Shown here piece after piece: positions 25,734 to 34,731 of a DNA stretch of 64,000 nt. The translations under genes and the position numbers were made by a program. The notes beneath the pieces are model-generated. The model was not told the DNA's origin, did not search any database, and saw only the letters and a program-made list of their open reading frames with translations. The stretch lies in contig NZ_CP054301.1 of the NCBI RefSeq assembly GCF_013372285.1, forward strand, positions 186,001 through 250,000, written 5' to 3'. Within the stretch, counting starts at the first letter, position 1. Every line of letters begins with the position of its first letter. The stretch comes from Marinomonas primoryensis (GTDB lineage Bacteria > Pseudomonadota > Gammaproteobacteria > Pseudomonadales > Marinomonadaceae).

Positions 25734-26588
25734 ATTGGGGTCAGATGAAAATAGCGACAACTTGGTCTTGTGGGCTACCTATCGTAATATGTGGGTACAA
25801 CTATTTTAATGAACAGGATGTTCGTTTCAGCATTATTTAAATTCATCTTATTTCAAAGGAATGAAATATGGCGAGACTTCCCAGACTTTGCCCTGTGGGC
25901 ATTCCACAACACATTATTCAACGCGGTAATAACCGCCAAGTGTGTTTTGCAAGCGAAGACGATTTTATTGCCTATGTGCATTGGCTAACGGAATACGCTC
26001 AACAGTTTGGCGTTAAAGTACATGCATGGGTACTGATGACTAATCATGTACATTTACTGGCGACGCCAATGATGGAAAATGGCATATCGCTCATGATGCA
26101 GGCACTTGGTCGTCGCTACGTTCGCTATTTTAACCACACCTACCAAAGAACAGGCACATTGTGGGAAGGGCGCTTTAAGTCTTGTGTGATTAATGCAGAA
26201 GAGTATCTATTTATCTGTCAGCGCTATATTGAGCTAAACCCTGTCAGGGCCAATATGGTGAAACACCCAGCCGACTACAAATGGTCAAGTTATCGTTTTC
26301 ATACCCAAGAATCATTAGAGCTACAAAGTGAGCTTTGGCAACCCCATGACCTCTATATCCAATTGAGTCGCCAGCAAAAAGATCGCGCCAAACGATACCA
26401 AGCATTGTTCAAAGTACATGTATCAGATGAGGAACTAGGTCGAGTACGTACAACCACCCAGTCCGACATGGCATTGGGGAATGGCAGGTTTAAAGAGGAG
26501 ATTGAAAAACTAACGGGCAGGCGAGTCTCGCCTATGAAGCGAGGGCGAAAGCCAAGTCAGAGAGCTTAATTTTAATCTGACCCCAATT
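25733..26588 (+). mobile_element. Complete RAYT element with terminal inverted repeats
   Basis: The unit runs from AATTGGGGTCAGATGAAAAT (25733-25752) to ATTTTAATCTGACCCCAATT (26569-26588), which are inverted copies with one mismatch. Between them are a 115-base leader and one transposase gene. It sits exactly between the Na/Pi transporter stop codon and the EamA transporter gene. Related right or left ends recur at 22829, 23611, 23787 and 27544-27673 in this window, showing that the ends are mobile. Confidence 0.8.
25868..26569 (+). CDS. REP-associated tyrosine transposase (RAYT, Y1/HUH family)
   Basis: Protein of 233 residues of the IS200-like Y1 transposase superfamily. The HUH metal site is in HAWVLMTNHVHLLATP; the family-typical RYFNHTYQRTGTLWEGRFKS and CQRYIELNPVRANMV follow, the latter with the likely nucleophilic tyrosine; the DYKWSSYRFH motif is also characteristic. 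RAYTs cut and join single-stranded DNA and are thought to spread REP-type palindromes. It begins MARLPRLCPVGIPQHIIQRGNN with a AAGGAATG ribosome region and ends at the right inverted repeat. It looks intact. Confidence 0.92.
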   Translation: MARLPRLCPVGIPQHIIQRGNNRQVCFASEDDFIAYVHWLTEYAQQFGVKVHAWVLMTNHVHLLATPMMENGISLMMQALGRRYVRYFNHTYQRTGTLWEGRFKSCVINAEEYLFICQRYIELNPVRANMVKHPADYKWSSYRFHTQESLELQSELWQPHDLYIQLSRQQKDRAKRYQALFKVHVSDEELGRVRTTTQSDMALGNGRFKEEIEKLTGRRVSPMKRGRKPSQRA

Positions 26589-26630
26589 GTTCGTCGATTA
26601 TTAAACGAACGATTAAAGGCGAATAATCAA

Positions 26631-27518
26631 ATGAGCCCATTGGAAATGGAAGCAGAGCGCACCTTAGTGGGAAAAGGTGTGCTGTTATGTTTAGCGGCGA
26701 TGTTGGTATTCGCGTCACAAGATGCTGTGACGAAAATCCTCGTGCAGGATATGTCCGTGGCGCAAGTGGTATTAGTGCGCTATTGGGTATTTGCCCTGTT
26801 TGCCATTGTTTGGGTGTCACGCACCAGCACCATTCGCCATGCATTGCGTTCTGTTCGACCTAAGTTACAAGTATTGCGCTCCTTATTATCCATCGCTGAG
26901 ATTGCGATTTTTAATCTAGCTCTGCGTCATCTTGGCTTGGCAGAATCCCATTCGCTGATGGCGGCGTTCCCATTGATGGCGATTGCCTTGGCGGCACCCA
27001 TTTTAGGGGAACGGGTAAGCATGAAATCTTGGTTAGCGGTTTGTGTCGGCTTTGCCGGAACGCTCGTTATCCTTCGGCCTGGGTTGGACGTCTTCAAACC
27101 TGAGTCATTGATACCATTAACCGCCGCCCTGTGTTTTGCCTGCTACCACGTCGTAACTCGTCAGGTGAGTTCAGCGGGTGATGGCTTTCATACCAACATA
27201 CTCTATATGGCGTTGATCGGCTTTGTGTGTGCAACCCTCTTTGGTGTGACGGCATGGCGTGCACCAAGCATGCAGGAATGGGTTTTATTGGCCGTGATCT
27301 CGATTATGAGTGTTGCTGCGCAGCTATTGCTAGTGAAAGCGCTAGAGTATGCGCCAGCCTCGGTATTACAACCGTTCAACTACAGTTTACTGGTGTTTGC
27401 CACCATTATCGGCTTCTTAGTATTTAGCGAACTACCAGACAGGTGGACCATTGTAGGAGCGGGCATTGTCATTGCCAGTGGACTGTACGTGATCTACTTA
27501 CAGCGTACCCGCGAATAG
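26631..27518 (+). CDS. EamA/DMT family transporter
   Basis: Ten-helix inner-membrane protein of 295 residues made of two EamA repeats; the first begins KGVLLCLAAMLVFASQDAVTKIL and the second LIPLTAALCFACYHVVTRQVSSAG. Such proteins exchange metabolites, often exporting amino acids or related compounds; the substrate is unknown. The predicted ATG (MSPLEMEAERTL) lies 42 bases from the RAYT right end, so any native promoter upstream was displaced by the insertion. A GTTCG/CGAAC inverted repeat sits at 26589-26610. Confidence 0.85.
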   Translation: MSPLEMEAERTLVGKGVLLCLAAMLVFASQDAVTKILVQDMSVAQVVLVRYWVFALFAIVWVSRTSTIRHALRSVRPKLQVLRSLLSIAEIAIFNLALRHLGLAESHSLMAAFPLMAIALAAPILGERVSMKSWLAVCVGFAGTLVILRPGLDVFKPESLIPLTAALCFACYHVVTRQVSSAGDGFHTNILYMALIGFVCATLFGVTAWRAPSMQEWVLLAVISIMSVAAQLLLVKALEYAPASVLQPFNYSLLVFATIIGFLVFSELPDRWTIVGAGIVIASGLYVIYLQRTRE

Positions 27519-27543
27519 TTTTTTATATGCACCCGAATACCTA

Positions 27544-27673
27544 CAGCCCGACATGGCCGTGGGGAATGGCAGGTTTAAAGAAGAGATTGAAACGCTAACG
27601 GGCAGGCGAGTTTCGCTTATGAAGCGAGGGCGGAAGCCAAGTCAGAAGGAGTGATTTTCATCTGACTCTAATT
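27544..27673 (+). mobile_element. Truncated right end of a RAYT element
   Basis: About 130 bases match the last part of the transposase gene and right end of the complete copy: CCGACATGG, GGGGAATGGCAGGTTTAAAG, CTAACGGGCAGGCGAGT, then ATCTGACTCTAATT in place of the intact ATCTGACCCCAATT. No left end precedes it. It borders the AT-rich two-gene cassette, ending nine bases before the stop codon of the gene at 27682. Confidence 0.82.
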
Positions 27674-27681
27674 ATCCTCAG

Positions 27682-28485
27682 CTAATTGGTACTTTTATAG
27701 TAATTTAACAAAGCTAAAGATATATTGAAACATGGAATTGTATAAACACTTAACATCAGAATTGTACATAAATATCCGATCCAGTTCATAACTAAATAAG
27801 AGTGTCTATTTAAAATATCATATATTTCACTAGGTTTTTCCAAAGTGTAGTTTTCTAGTGAAGATATATCGAAATCAATGTTTTCTTTGTTTTTATCGAA
27901 TAGATATTCTTTTTTTTGTCTTAGCATTTTTAGAGTGGTTTTGACTTGTTTTTTCACAGATAAACTATGAAATAATTCACTTGAAAATTTTTCATAATTT
28001 CCTTTTAATGAAACTGGGCAAAAAATAGAGAAGAGCAGTTCGGCTAAAATTATTGATATAAAAATAGAAATATAAATATTACTTTCGTAGATAAACCTTA
28101 TTGTTGAGTTTGTTTCGAATGAATTAGTAATAATAGAATTTATATATTCTTTTATTTCGACGTTTTCACCACCTTTAGAAAAAACAAAGAGAGACCATGA
28201 AATGAATGCAAGAGCAAGCGATGCTTTATAAAACCTTTTTTTTCTTAGTACTACATAACACCCCCAGAATCTTGGAGATCCGTAATATTTTGACATTAAA
28301 TATATTGTAAGAGAAAAGACAAATGACATTCCAGCTAAGATTGAAATTCCTGCTATTTTATTATCAAGTGCTATCGACTGGAAGGTAATTAAATAAACAA
28401 AAGTTAATGGAAATAAGATCAAAGACAATTTTGTTTCTTTTTTATTTCCTTTTATGAAGTTTTGGTATTTTTCTTTGATTTCCAT
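27682..28485 (-). CDS. Unrecognised AT-rich membrane protein
   Basis: Protein of 267 residues that I do not recognise. About five hydrophobic segments are visible (around 20-40, 45-63, 88-104, 133-156 and 232-258), with a charged cytoplasmic-like stretch at 165-230 rich in Lys and Asp. Base composition is far more AT-rich than the surrounding genes and codons favour A/T endings, so recent transfer is likely. It is the second gene of a two-gene minus-strand unit, 36 bases after the gene at 28522. A RAYT end abuts its stop. Whether it is a transporter, a toxin-like effector or an immunity protein cannot be said. Confidence 0.7.
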   Translation of the reverse strand: MEIKEKYQNFIKGNKKETKLSLILFPLTFVYLITFQSIALDNKIAGISILAGMSFVFSLTIYLMSKYYGSPRFWGCYVVLRKKRFYKASLALAFISWSLFVFSKGGENVEIKEYINSIITNSFETNSTIRFIYESNIYISIFISIILAELLFSIFCPVSLKGNYEKFSSELFHSLSVKKQVKTTLKMLRQKKEYLFDKNKENIDFDISSLENYTLEKPSEIYDILNRHSYLVMNWIGYLCTILMLSVYTIPCFNISLALLNYYKSTN

Positions 28486-28521
28486 ATTTTCTCATCTTCT
28501 TATTAAAAGAATTAGCTTGGT

Positions 28522-29517
28522 TTAAGCGTTTGTCTTTACTGCTTTTAAAAATGCCTGCATATTTGAATTTGGTTCTTCAACATCTAGTTCTCCATATTTC
28601 TCCGTTAATATCCTCCATAGAGCTTTCATTTTACCTTTTTGACGATAAAACGGATGTATCCAAGCTGTAGATAAATAGGGTTTTTTGGGGTCTTTAATAT
28701 TGATGGTGATTAAACCAATCAGGCATTCTCTAAACCCTGAGTCCGTTATGTTTTGAATTTTTTCTATCAATGGATATGCAACGACACCGCTCCAGCCTTG
28801 GTCTGAAATATTCCAATTCATACCATCCTTACATTCTTTTGATTGGTAACGGCGAATTGCTACACAGGCTAATTTTTGCCAGTCAGGGGACGATATGGTT
28901 ATTTCTTCTTCAAAGAATAAGCCAGTAGGAGCTGGAAGTGGCCTAATCAAACCTGAGTTGCATTCATCATAAAATTTTTCTTCAGCAGCTTTTGTATTGG
29001 TGATTTGAGCGTTAGTTGAATGACTAAATGTATTGAAAAGTTCTGCAATTAAAGTGTCATCATTGTATGTTCGAGTAACTTTTGTAGGGTGACTGTTTTT
29101 TTGATTTAATCCACGAGAAACTTTATTTCCTTCAATACTAATAACATGGAACAGTCCAGAAGGTAAGCTAGAAAACCATGAAGGACTGTCTGCCCAATAA
29201 AGCATTGAGTAGCTAGATTGTAATTTTTTAATAAGGGCTATACACGCAGCTTCGCCTGTTTTACCAAAAATATTTAATATTTCTGGTTCGAATAAGTCTT
29301 CAGCTGCGTTAGGGTATATTCCCTCACAGAATTTTTGTATTATCTGCAAAACACAGTTACGTTTGTAATCATCATAGCTAGTTACTACTATTGGAATATC
29401 TTCAGATAAAGACTCATTATCTATAAGGCAATCTATAGCTAGGCTAATAGCGTCTTTTTCATCTTCTGGTAGATTAAGGCTATTTATAAAGCTGACTTTT
29501 TCCGTTCGTATATCCAT
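28522..29517 (-). CDS. Unrecognised AT-rich protein with possible GNAT-like C terminus
   Basis: Soluble protein of 331 residues without a clear family. The last 65 residues (about 267-326) read like the end of an acetyltransferase fold: a strand GLITINI, then LSTAWIHPFYRQKGKMKALWRIL, which resembles the GNAT acetyl-CoA loop and helix, then PNSNMQAFLKAV, like the GNAT N-terminal-to-helix segment. The exact Q/RxxGxG/A motif is degenerate, so this is only a suggestion. The N-terminal 200 residues are unassigned. Low GC matches its partner at 27682; together they form a small cassette placed between the EamA gene and polA. Confidence 0.65.
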   Translation of the reverse strand: MDIRTEKVSFINSLNLPEDEKDAISLAIDCLIDNESLSEDIPIVVTSYDDYKRNCVLQIIQKFCEGIYPNAAEDLFEPEILNIFGKTGEAACIALIKKLQSSYSMLYWADSPSWFSSLPSGLFHVISIEGNKVSRGLNQKNSHPTKVTRTYNDDTLIAELFNTFSHSTNAQITNTKAAEEKFYDECNSGLIRPLPAPTGLFFEEEITISSPDWQKLACVAIRRYQSKECKDGMNWNISDQGWSGVVAYPLIEKIQNITDSGFRECLIGLITINIKDPKKPYLSTAWIHPFYRQKGKMKALWRILTEKYGELDVEEPNSNMQAFLKAVKTNA

Positions 29518-29536
29518 ATTTACTCTCTTTGATGGT

Positions 29537-29557
29537 AAAAGGGATCTGACCCCTTTT
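29537..29557. repeat. Palindromic GGGATCTGACCCC end sequence
   Basis: AAAAGGGATCTGACCCC plus TTTT forms a near palindrome that contains the ATCTGACCCC core of the RAYT-type right end. It lies between the start of the AT-rich cassette and the end of polA, opposite the RAYT remnant at 27544-27673, so the cassette is flanked on both sides by element-like ends. Confidence 0.6.
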
Positions 29558-29583
29558 AGGATAGTCTTTTAGATCCGAGGCGC

Positions 29584-32352
29584 TTAATGCGCCTCGTCCC
29601 AGTTGTCTCCAACTCCCGCTTCTACCAATAAAGGTACGTCGATTTTGCTGCTGTTTTCCATGATGTCGACAATTTTTGCTTGGGCTTTTTCTAGGTCTTT
29701 TTCGGCGACTTCGAAGATGAGTTCATCGTGTACTTGCATGATCATTTTCACGTCTAGGTCGGTGTCTGCTAGCCAGTCGTGCATCTTGATCATGGCGCGT
29801 TTGATGATGTCGGCGGCGGAGCCTTGCATCGGGGCGTTGATCGCGGTGCGTTCGGCGGCTTGGCGCATCATGGCGTTTTTCGCTTTGATGTCTGGCAAGT
29901 ACAAACGGCGGCCGTAGATGGTCTCTACATAGCCTTTTTCTTTCGCGCCTTCGCGGGTGTTTTCCATGTATTGCTGCACACCTGGGTAACGCTCGAAGTA
30001 GCGTTTGATGTATTTGCCTGCTTCTGGGCGACCAATGCCAAGCTGTTTCGCTAGACCAAAGGCAGACATGCCGTAGATCAAGCCGAAGTTGATGGCTTTG
30101 GCGCGGCGGCGTTGTTCTGTGGTAACTTCTTCTAAGCTCACTTCGAAGACTTCCGCTGCGGTGGCTTTATGCACGTCGGCGTCTTTTGTGAAAGCGTCTA
30201 ATAAGCCCGGATCTTGGGACAGGTGAGCCATGATGCGCAATTCGACTTGCGAGTAGTCGGCAGCCACTAGCTTGTAGCCAGTTGGCGCGATAAAAGCTTG
30301 GCGAATACGACGACCTTCGGCAGAACGAATTGGGATGTTCTGTAAGTTTGGATCAGTCGATGACAAACGGCCCGTGGCGGTAATCGCTTGATGGTACGAC
30401 GTATGAATACGACCGGTTTTCTGGATCATTTCTGGCAGTTTGTCTGTGTAGGTGGATTTCAATTTAGACAGCGTGCGGTGTTCCATGATTAAACGCGGTA
30501 GTTCGTGCTCCAATGCCAGTTCTTGCAAAATGGGCTCGGCGGTAGATGGCTGGCCTTTTGGCGTTTTCTTGATGATCGGCAAGCCTTGTTTTTCGAACAA
30601 GATGACTTGCAGTTGCTTTGGTGAACTTAAGTTGAAGCTTTCACCCGCTTGTTCGTGAGCTTTGATTTCCAGTTCTTGTAGCTTCGCGCCAATCTCGGTG
30701 CTTTGGATATGCAGCAATTCTGGGTCGATCAAAGCGCCAGTTTGTTCCATTTTCGCCAAGACGGGAATAAGTGGGCATTCGATGTCTTTAAAAATGCTGA
30801 CCAGTTCCGGTGTTTTTTCGACTTGTGGCCAAATCGCTTGATGAAGGCGCAAGGTGATGTCGGCGTCTTCCGCGGCGTAAAAGGCCGCTTGTTCTAGGTC
30901 AATTTCGTTGAAGGTCTTTTGCTTTTTGCCTTTGCCCGCGAGTTCTTCAAAGCTCACACAAGTGTGTCCGAGGAACTTTTTCGCCAGTGTGTCCATGTCA
31001 TGACGAGAGCTGACCGAGTTGTACACGTAAGATTCCAACATTGTGTCGTACGCGATGCCACGCAAGGTGATGTCGTAGTTGTTCAGTACGTTGGCGTCGT
31101 ATTTCAGGTGTTGGCCGACTTTGGCTTTGCTGTCGTCTTCAAGCCAAGGTTTGAGCTGTTCGAGTACCCAAGCGCGATCAAGTTGTTCTGGTGCGCCTTC
31201 GTAGTCGTGGGCAAATGGCACGTAAGCTGCTACGCCTGCTTCTACCGAGAAAGACACGCCGACCAATTCTGCTGCCATGTAGTTTAGGCTGGTGGTTTCC
31301 GTGTCGAAGGCCGTCAGTTCGGCCGTTTGAATAGTGGTTAGCCACTTATTGAAAGAGGCTTTGTCGAGTACGGTTTCGTAGTTTGCTTCGATGTTGGACG
31401 CCGTTGGTACGGCGGCTTGGCCTTCCGTGTTAACGGTATCGCTGGCGGTTTCCACGCTCGGCGCTTTGTCTAGATCTGTCAGCCACGTTTTGAATTCCAG
31501 CTTGGCAAACCATTCTTTTAAGACGTCTTTGTTGGCTTCGTTGTTTTTCAATTCGAGGGAATTAAACGGCAGTTCTACGTCGCATTTGATGGTCGCCAAG
31601 GTGTAAGACAGCTCGGCCATTTCTTTGTTGTCTTCCATTTTTTGTTTCATGGTTTTCGAACCACGAAAGCCCAAGGCGGCGATTTCGTCTAAGCGTGTGT
31701 AAATGTCTTTGATGCTGCCCAAACCTTGTAACAAGGCAAGCGCGGTTTTTTCGCCCACACCCGGTACGCCAGGAATGTTGTCGACTTTGTCGCCCATGAG
31801 TGCGAGATAATCGATGATGAGTTCGGGCGGAATGCCAAATTTGTCCTTCACGCCTTGGATGTCCATGACTGTGTTGTTCATGGTGTTCACTAAGGTGACT
31901 TTGTCGGTGACCAACTGCGCCATGTCTTTATCGCCAGTGGAAACGACGACTTCACGGCCGGCTTCGCCCACTTGTTTGGCGATGGTGCCGATCACGTCGT
32001 CGGCTTCTACGCCATCGATGATCACCAGCGGCAAGCCCATGGCTTCGACCATGCGATGAATGGGCTCGATTTGTGGTCGAAGATCATCCGGCATTGGCGG
32101 ACGGTGTGCTTTGTATTCGCTGTAGATCTCGTCGCGGAAGGTTTTGCCCTTGGCGTCAAAGATGATCACCATCGGAGAATCTGGGTAAGTTTTGATTAGG
32201 CTGCGGATCATGCTGATCACACCGCGCGTGGCGTTGGTAGGGTGGCCGTCGCTGGTGTGCATCGGTGGAATCGCGTGAAAAGCTCGGTAAAGGTAAGACG
32301 AACCGTCTACCAAGACCATTGGGGATGTTTGTGTTGTTGAATCCGTAGCCAA
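29584..32352 (-). CDS. polA: DNA polymerase I
   Basis: Full-length repair polymerase of 922 residues (E. coli 928). It has an N-terminal 5'-3' exonuclease domain (VLVDGSSYLYRAFHAIPP, VIIDGVEADDVIGTIA, GDKVDNIPGVPGVGEKTA), a 3'-5' exonuclease domain with intact acidic residues (LTAFDTETTSLNYM, KYDANVL, AFYAAEDADITLRL) and the polymerase domain with motif A DYSQVELRIMAHLSQD, the O-helix RRRAKAINFGLIYGMSAFGL and motif C MQVHDELIFEV. It removes primers and fills gaps. The AT-rich cassette lies directly downstream. Confidence 0.98.
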   Translation of the reverse strand: MATDSTTQTSPMVLVDGSSYLYRAFHAIPPMHTSDGHPTNATRGVISMIRSLIKTYPDSPMVIIFDAKGKTFRDEIYSEYKAHRPPMPDDLRPQIEPIHRMVEAMGLPLVIIDGVEADDVIGTIAKQVGEAGREVVVSTGDKDMAQLVTDKVTLVNTMNNTVMDIQGVKDKFGIPPELIIDYLALMGDKVDNIPGVPGVGEKTALALLQGLGSIKDIYTRLDEIAALGFRGSKTMKQKMEDNKEMAELSYTLATIKCDVELPFNSLELKNNEANKDVLKEWFAKLEFKTWLTDLDKAPSVETASDTVNTEGQAAVPTASNIEANYETVLDKASFNKWLTTIQTAELTAFDTETTSLNYMAAELVGVSFSVEAGVAAYVPFAHDYEGAPEQLDRAWVLEQLKPWLEDDSKAKVGQHLKYDANVLNNYDITLRGIAYDTMLESYVYNSVSSRHDMDTLAKKFLGHTCVSFEELAGKGKKQKTFNEIDLEQAAFYAAEDADITLRLHQAIWPQVEKTPELVSIFKDIECPLIPVLAKMEQTGALIDPELLHIQSTEIGAKLQELEIKAHEQAGESFNLSSPKQLQVILFEKQGLPIIKKTPKGQPSTAEPILQELALEHELPRLIMEHRTLSKLKSTYTDKLPEMIQKTGRIHTSYHQAITATGRLSSTDPNLQNIPIRSAEGRRIRQAFIAPTGYKLVAADYSQVELRIMAHLSQDPGLLDAFTKDADVHKATAAEVFEVSLEEVTTEQRRRAKAINFGLIYGMSAFGLAKQLGIGRPEAGKYIKRYFERYPGVQQYMENTREGAKEKGYVETIYGRRLYLPDIKAKNAMMRQAAERTAINAPMQGSAADIIKRAMIKMHDWLADTDLDVKMIMQVHDELIFEVAEKDLEKAQAKIVDIMENSSKIDVPLLVEAGVGDNWDEAH

Positions 32353-32430
32353 AATAAGACCTCTTTATTGATCGGCAAATATGAGGTCTATTCTATGTGT
32401 TTGTGATGTGTTTTGCAGTCTAAAGCCGAA

Positions 32431-33528
32431 TTAATCGACGTTGTTTTGCGGTTTTTCTAGGGTGTCGCGGTATAAGGCAACTTGGTCGCGACCATTGTCT
32501 TTACCGAAATAGACGGCTTTGTCGGCTTCTTCTACCATGGTAGAAAAGTGTTTGATCTCATTAATGGACGATACCCCAATGCTGGCCGTCACTTTACCAA
32601 CGTCTTTGTAAGGCAACCGGTTAATGGCGCTTCTGAATAACTCGGCAAGAACCTTGGTTTTATTGGCTTTAGGGTTGAGTATGACAATTAGAAATTCTTC
32701 GCCACCCCATCTGGCTAATCCATATTTGCCTTGATAAACAGTACGTAAACGAGAGGCGAATTCGATCAAGACTCTGTCGCCAATCGAGTGTCCAAAGCGA
32801 TCATTAACCGCTTTGAAGTGATCAATGTCCATCAGTAATACACACGCTTTCGTGCTTGGATTGACGTTGTTTAGCCAGCCTTCTAAGCCTCGACGATTGT
32901 ACACATCGGTTAAAAAGTCTCGTTCGGCGGCTTGTTGAGAGTGCTGTAAATCAAAAACGATTTTGTTCATGTGACTATTGATGCCACGCTGGTAAGGGAC
33001 GATCAGCAAAATCAACAGACTGGCCGGACCAAAGAGAAAAAGTAGATCGTATCCTCTGGGTGTTTGAAGCTCTTCTTGGTGAGTCAATAAAAACAGAAGC
33101 ACGGGAAAGGCGTTTAAAATCCAAGTGATGACCGCCAGTTTGTTGTATTTTTCAGGCAGCATCAGCATCATCAAGGTGGTGGTTAAAATGATCATTCCTG
33201 AAAACGGCGGAAAGGTGTCTACAAAGCGCCAATCCCCTTGCCAAGCGCTAATAGTGAAGTACAAGGTGTTTGGCACCGTGGTAAAAAGTATGACGGCGCC
33301 ATAGGCATTGATGACACGGTGGACTCTTCTGATAGGATTTTTATATAAGTAAATGAGCAGCGTAAAATGCAGAAAGAAAATAATACCGGGCTGAAAGGCA
33401 TGGATAGTAAAAGGAGTCGAATAGATATTGAATAAAACGGTATAAATAATACTGCTTAACAGAGTGACGATGAGTAGTCGATACGTTGCGGGAATCAGTA
33501 TGTTTTTTTGATCGTTTCTGTCGTCCAT
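32431..33528 (-). CDS. Membrane diguanylate cyclase (GGDEF)
   Basis: Protein of 365 residues: six or seven N-terminal membrane helices (about 12-185) and a C-terminal GGDEF domain starting DFLTDVYNRRGLEGWL. The active-site loop is GGEEF (275-279) in LARWGGEEFLIV, with the metal/GTP motif LLMDIDHFKAVNDRFGHSIGD, so it should make cyclic di-GMP. No RxxD inhibitory site is visible just before GGEEF, suggesting no classical product inhibition. There is no recognised sensor other than the membrane part. It is monocistronic and divergent from thrB. Confidence 0.92.
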   Translation of the reverse strand: MDDRNDQKNILIPATYRLLIVTLLSSIIYTVLFNIYSTPFTIHAFQPGIIFFLHFTLLIYLYKNPIRRVHRVINAYGAVILFTTVPNTLYFTISAWQGDWRFVDTFPPFSGMIILTTTLMMLMLPEKYNKLAVITWILNAFPVLLFLLTHQEELQTPRGYDLLFLFGPASLLILLIVPYQRGINSHMNKIVFDLQHSQQAAERDFLTDVYNRRGLEGWLNNVNPSTKACVLLMDIDHFKAVNDRFGHSIGDRVLIEFASRLRTVYQGKYGLARWGGEEFLIVILNPKANKTKVLAELFRSAINRLPYKDVGKVTASIGVSSINEIKHFSTMVEEADKAVYFGKDNGRDQVALYRDTLEKPQNNVD

Positions 33529-33773
33529 TAAGGCCCCATGTGGTCTGATTTATTGCTCTTCTGCACAAAGTATACACATTTCATTTTCAAACTCTGTTGT
33601 CACTTTGTTAAGAAATGTCCCTATGGATGGGGCTGATAGAACGAAAGTAGGGAACAAATATAAGGAATAAGCGACGGATTTAGACAGAACGAATTGACCT
33701 TTCATTGCTTATTGTGGAGCATAGGCGCTTTCTTACTCGCGTCCTCTTTTTGATAATAAATAGGTAGTACAAC

Positions 33774-34727
33774 TTGGCTGTTTACACATCCCTTTCTGAT
33801 TCTGACATGCGGGCCTTGGTGGCCGATTATTATTTAGGTGAACTGGTGTCTTTTCAGGGCATTTCCGGTGGCGTAGAAAACACCAACTACTTTTTGATTA
33901 CCACCACGGGGAAGTACGTGGTGACGCTGTTTGAAGAGTTTGATCTAGATGAAGTGCCGTACTTTTTGGATGTGGTCGCGCATTTGAAACACAAAGGTTT
34001 TAATGTGCCTGCCGCGTTGATCGATATTCATGGCGAGCGACTACGTGAAGTGAATGCCCGTCCAGCGATTATTGTGGATTGTTTTCCAGGCAGTGAGTTA
34101 AAGCAGACCGATGTGACTTCGTGCCGATTGATGGGCGAAGCCTTGGCCAAATTACACATTGCTGGTGAAGATTTCCCTGAACACCGCGATAGTCACCGTG
34201 GTGTGGCATGGTGGCATAAAACGAGCAACGCGATTGAAGTAGAATTAGAACCACAGCAAGCGCAATTGCTTATGTCACAAATCGCAGAATTTGATGCATT
34301 TATGGCGGAACACAAAGACCTTCCAAAAACCACGATTCATGGGGATTTATTCTTCAACAACACCTTGTTTGAAGGCGACAAACTGTCAGCCATTATCGAT
34401 TTTTACAACGCTTGCCATTCTTGGGCGATGTACGATTTAGCCATTGTGGTGAACGACTGGTGTTCTGATATGACAACGGGCGAATTGGACATGACCAAGT
34501 ACCGCGCCTTGTTAAAAACCTATTTGCATGAACGCGATGTTAGCGCCGAAGAAATCCTTGCTTGGCCTTACATGTTGCGGATTGCGGCATTGCGATTTTG
34601 GTTGTCGCGTTTGGAAGCGTGGCATGGTGCTAAGCACGATCCGGTTCGATTGGCGCAGCAACATGACCCGCTTGAGTTTCAACGTATTTTAGAAGCGCGT
34701 GTTCGTTACGTGCCTGCATTGGTGTAA
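33774..34727 (+). CDS. thrB: Homoserine kinase, Pseudomonas-type ThrB
   Basis: Cytoplasmic kinase of 317 residues of the aminoglycoside-phosphotransferase-like ThrB type, phosphorylating homoserine for threonine synthesis. Key parts are GISGGVENTNYFLITTTGKYVVTLFE (nucleotide binding), TTIHGDLFFNNTLFEG (catalytic loop) and AIIDFYNACHSWAMYDLAI (metal-binding Asp). The start is TTG (MAVYTSLS), which places the N terminus as in Pseudomonas homologues; there is no in-frame ATG nearby. Downstream DUF1007 starts five bases later, an odd partner that may simply share a promoter. Confidence 0.93.
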   Translation: MAVYTSLSDSDMRALVADYYLGELVSFQGISGGVENTNYFLITTTGKYVVTLFEEFDLDEVPYFLDVVAHLKHKGFNVPAALIDIHGERLREVNARPAIIVDCFPGSELKQTDVTSCRLMGEALAKLHIAGEDFPEHRDSHRGVAWWHKTSNAIEVELEPQQAQLLMSQIAEFDAFMAEHKDLPKTTIHGDLFFNNTLFEGDKLSAIIDFYNACHSWAMYDLAIVVNDWCSDMTTGELDMTKYRALLKTYLHERDVSAEEILAWPYMLRIAALRFWLSRLEAWHGAKHDPVRLAQQHDPLEFQRILEARVRYVPALV

Positions 34728-34731
34728 CCCT

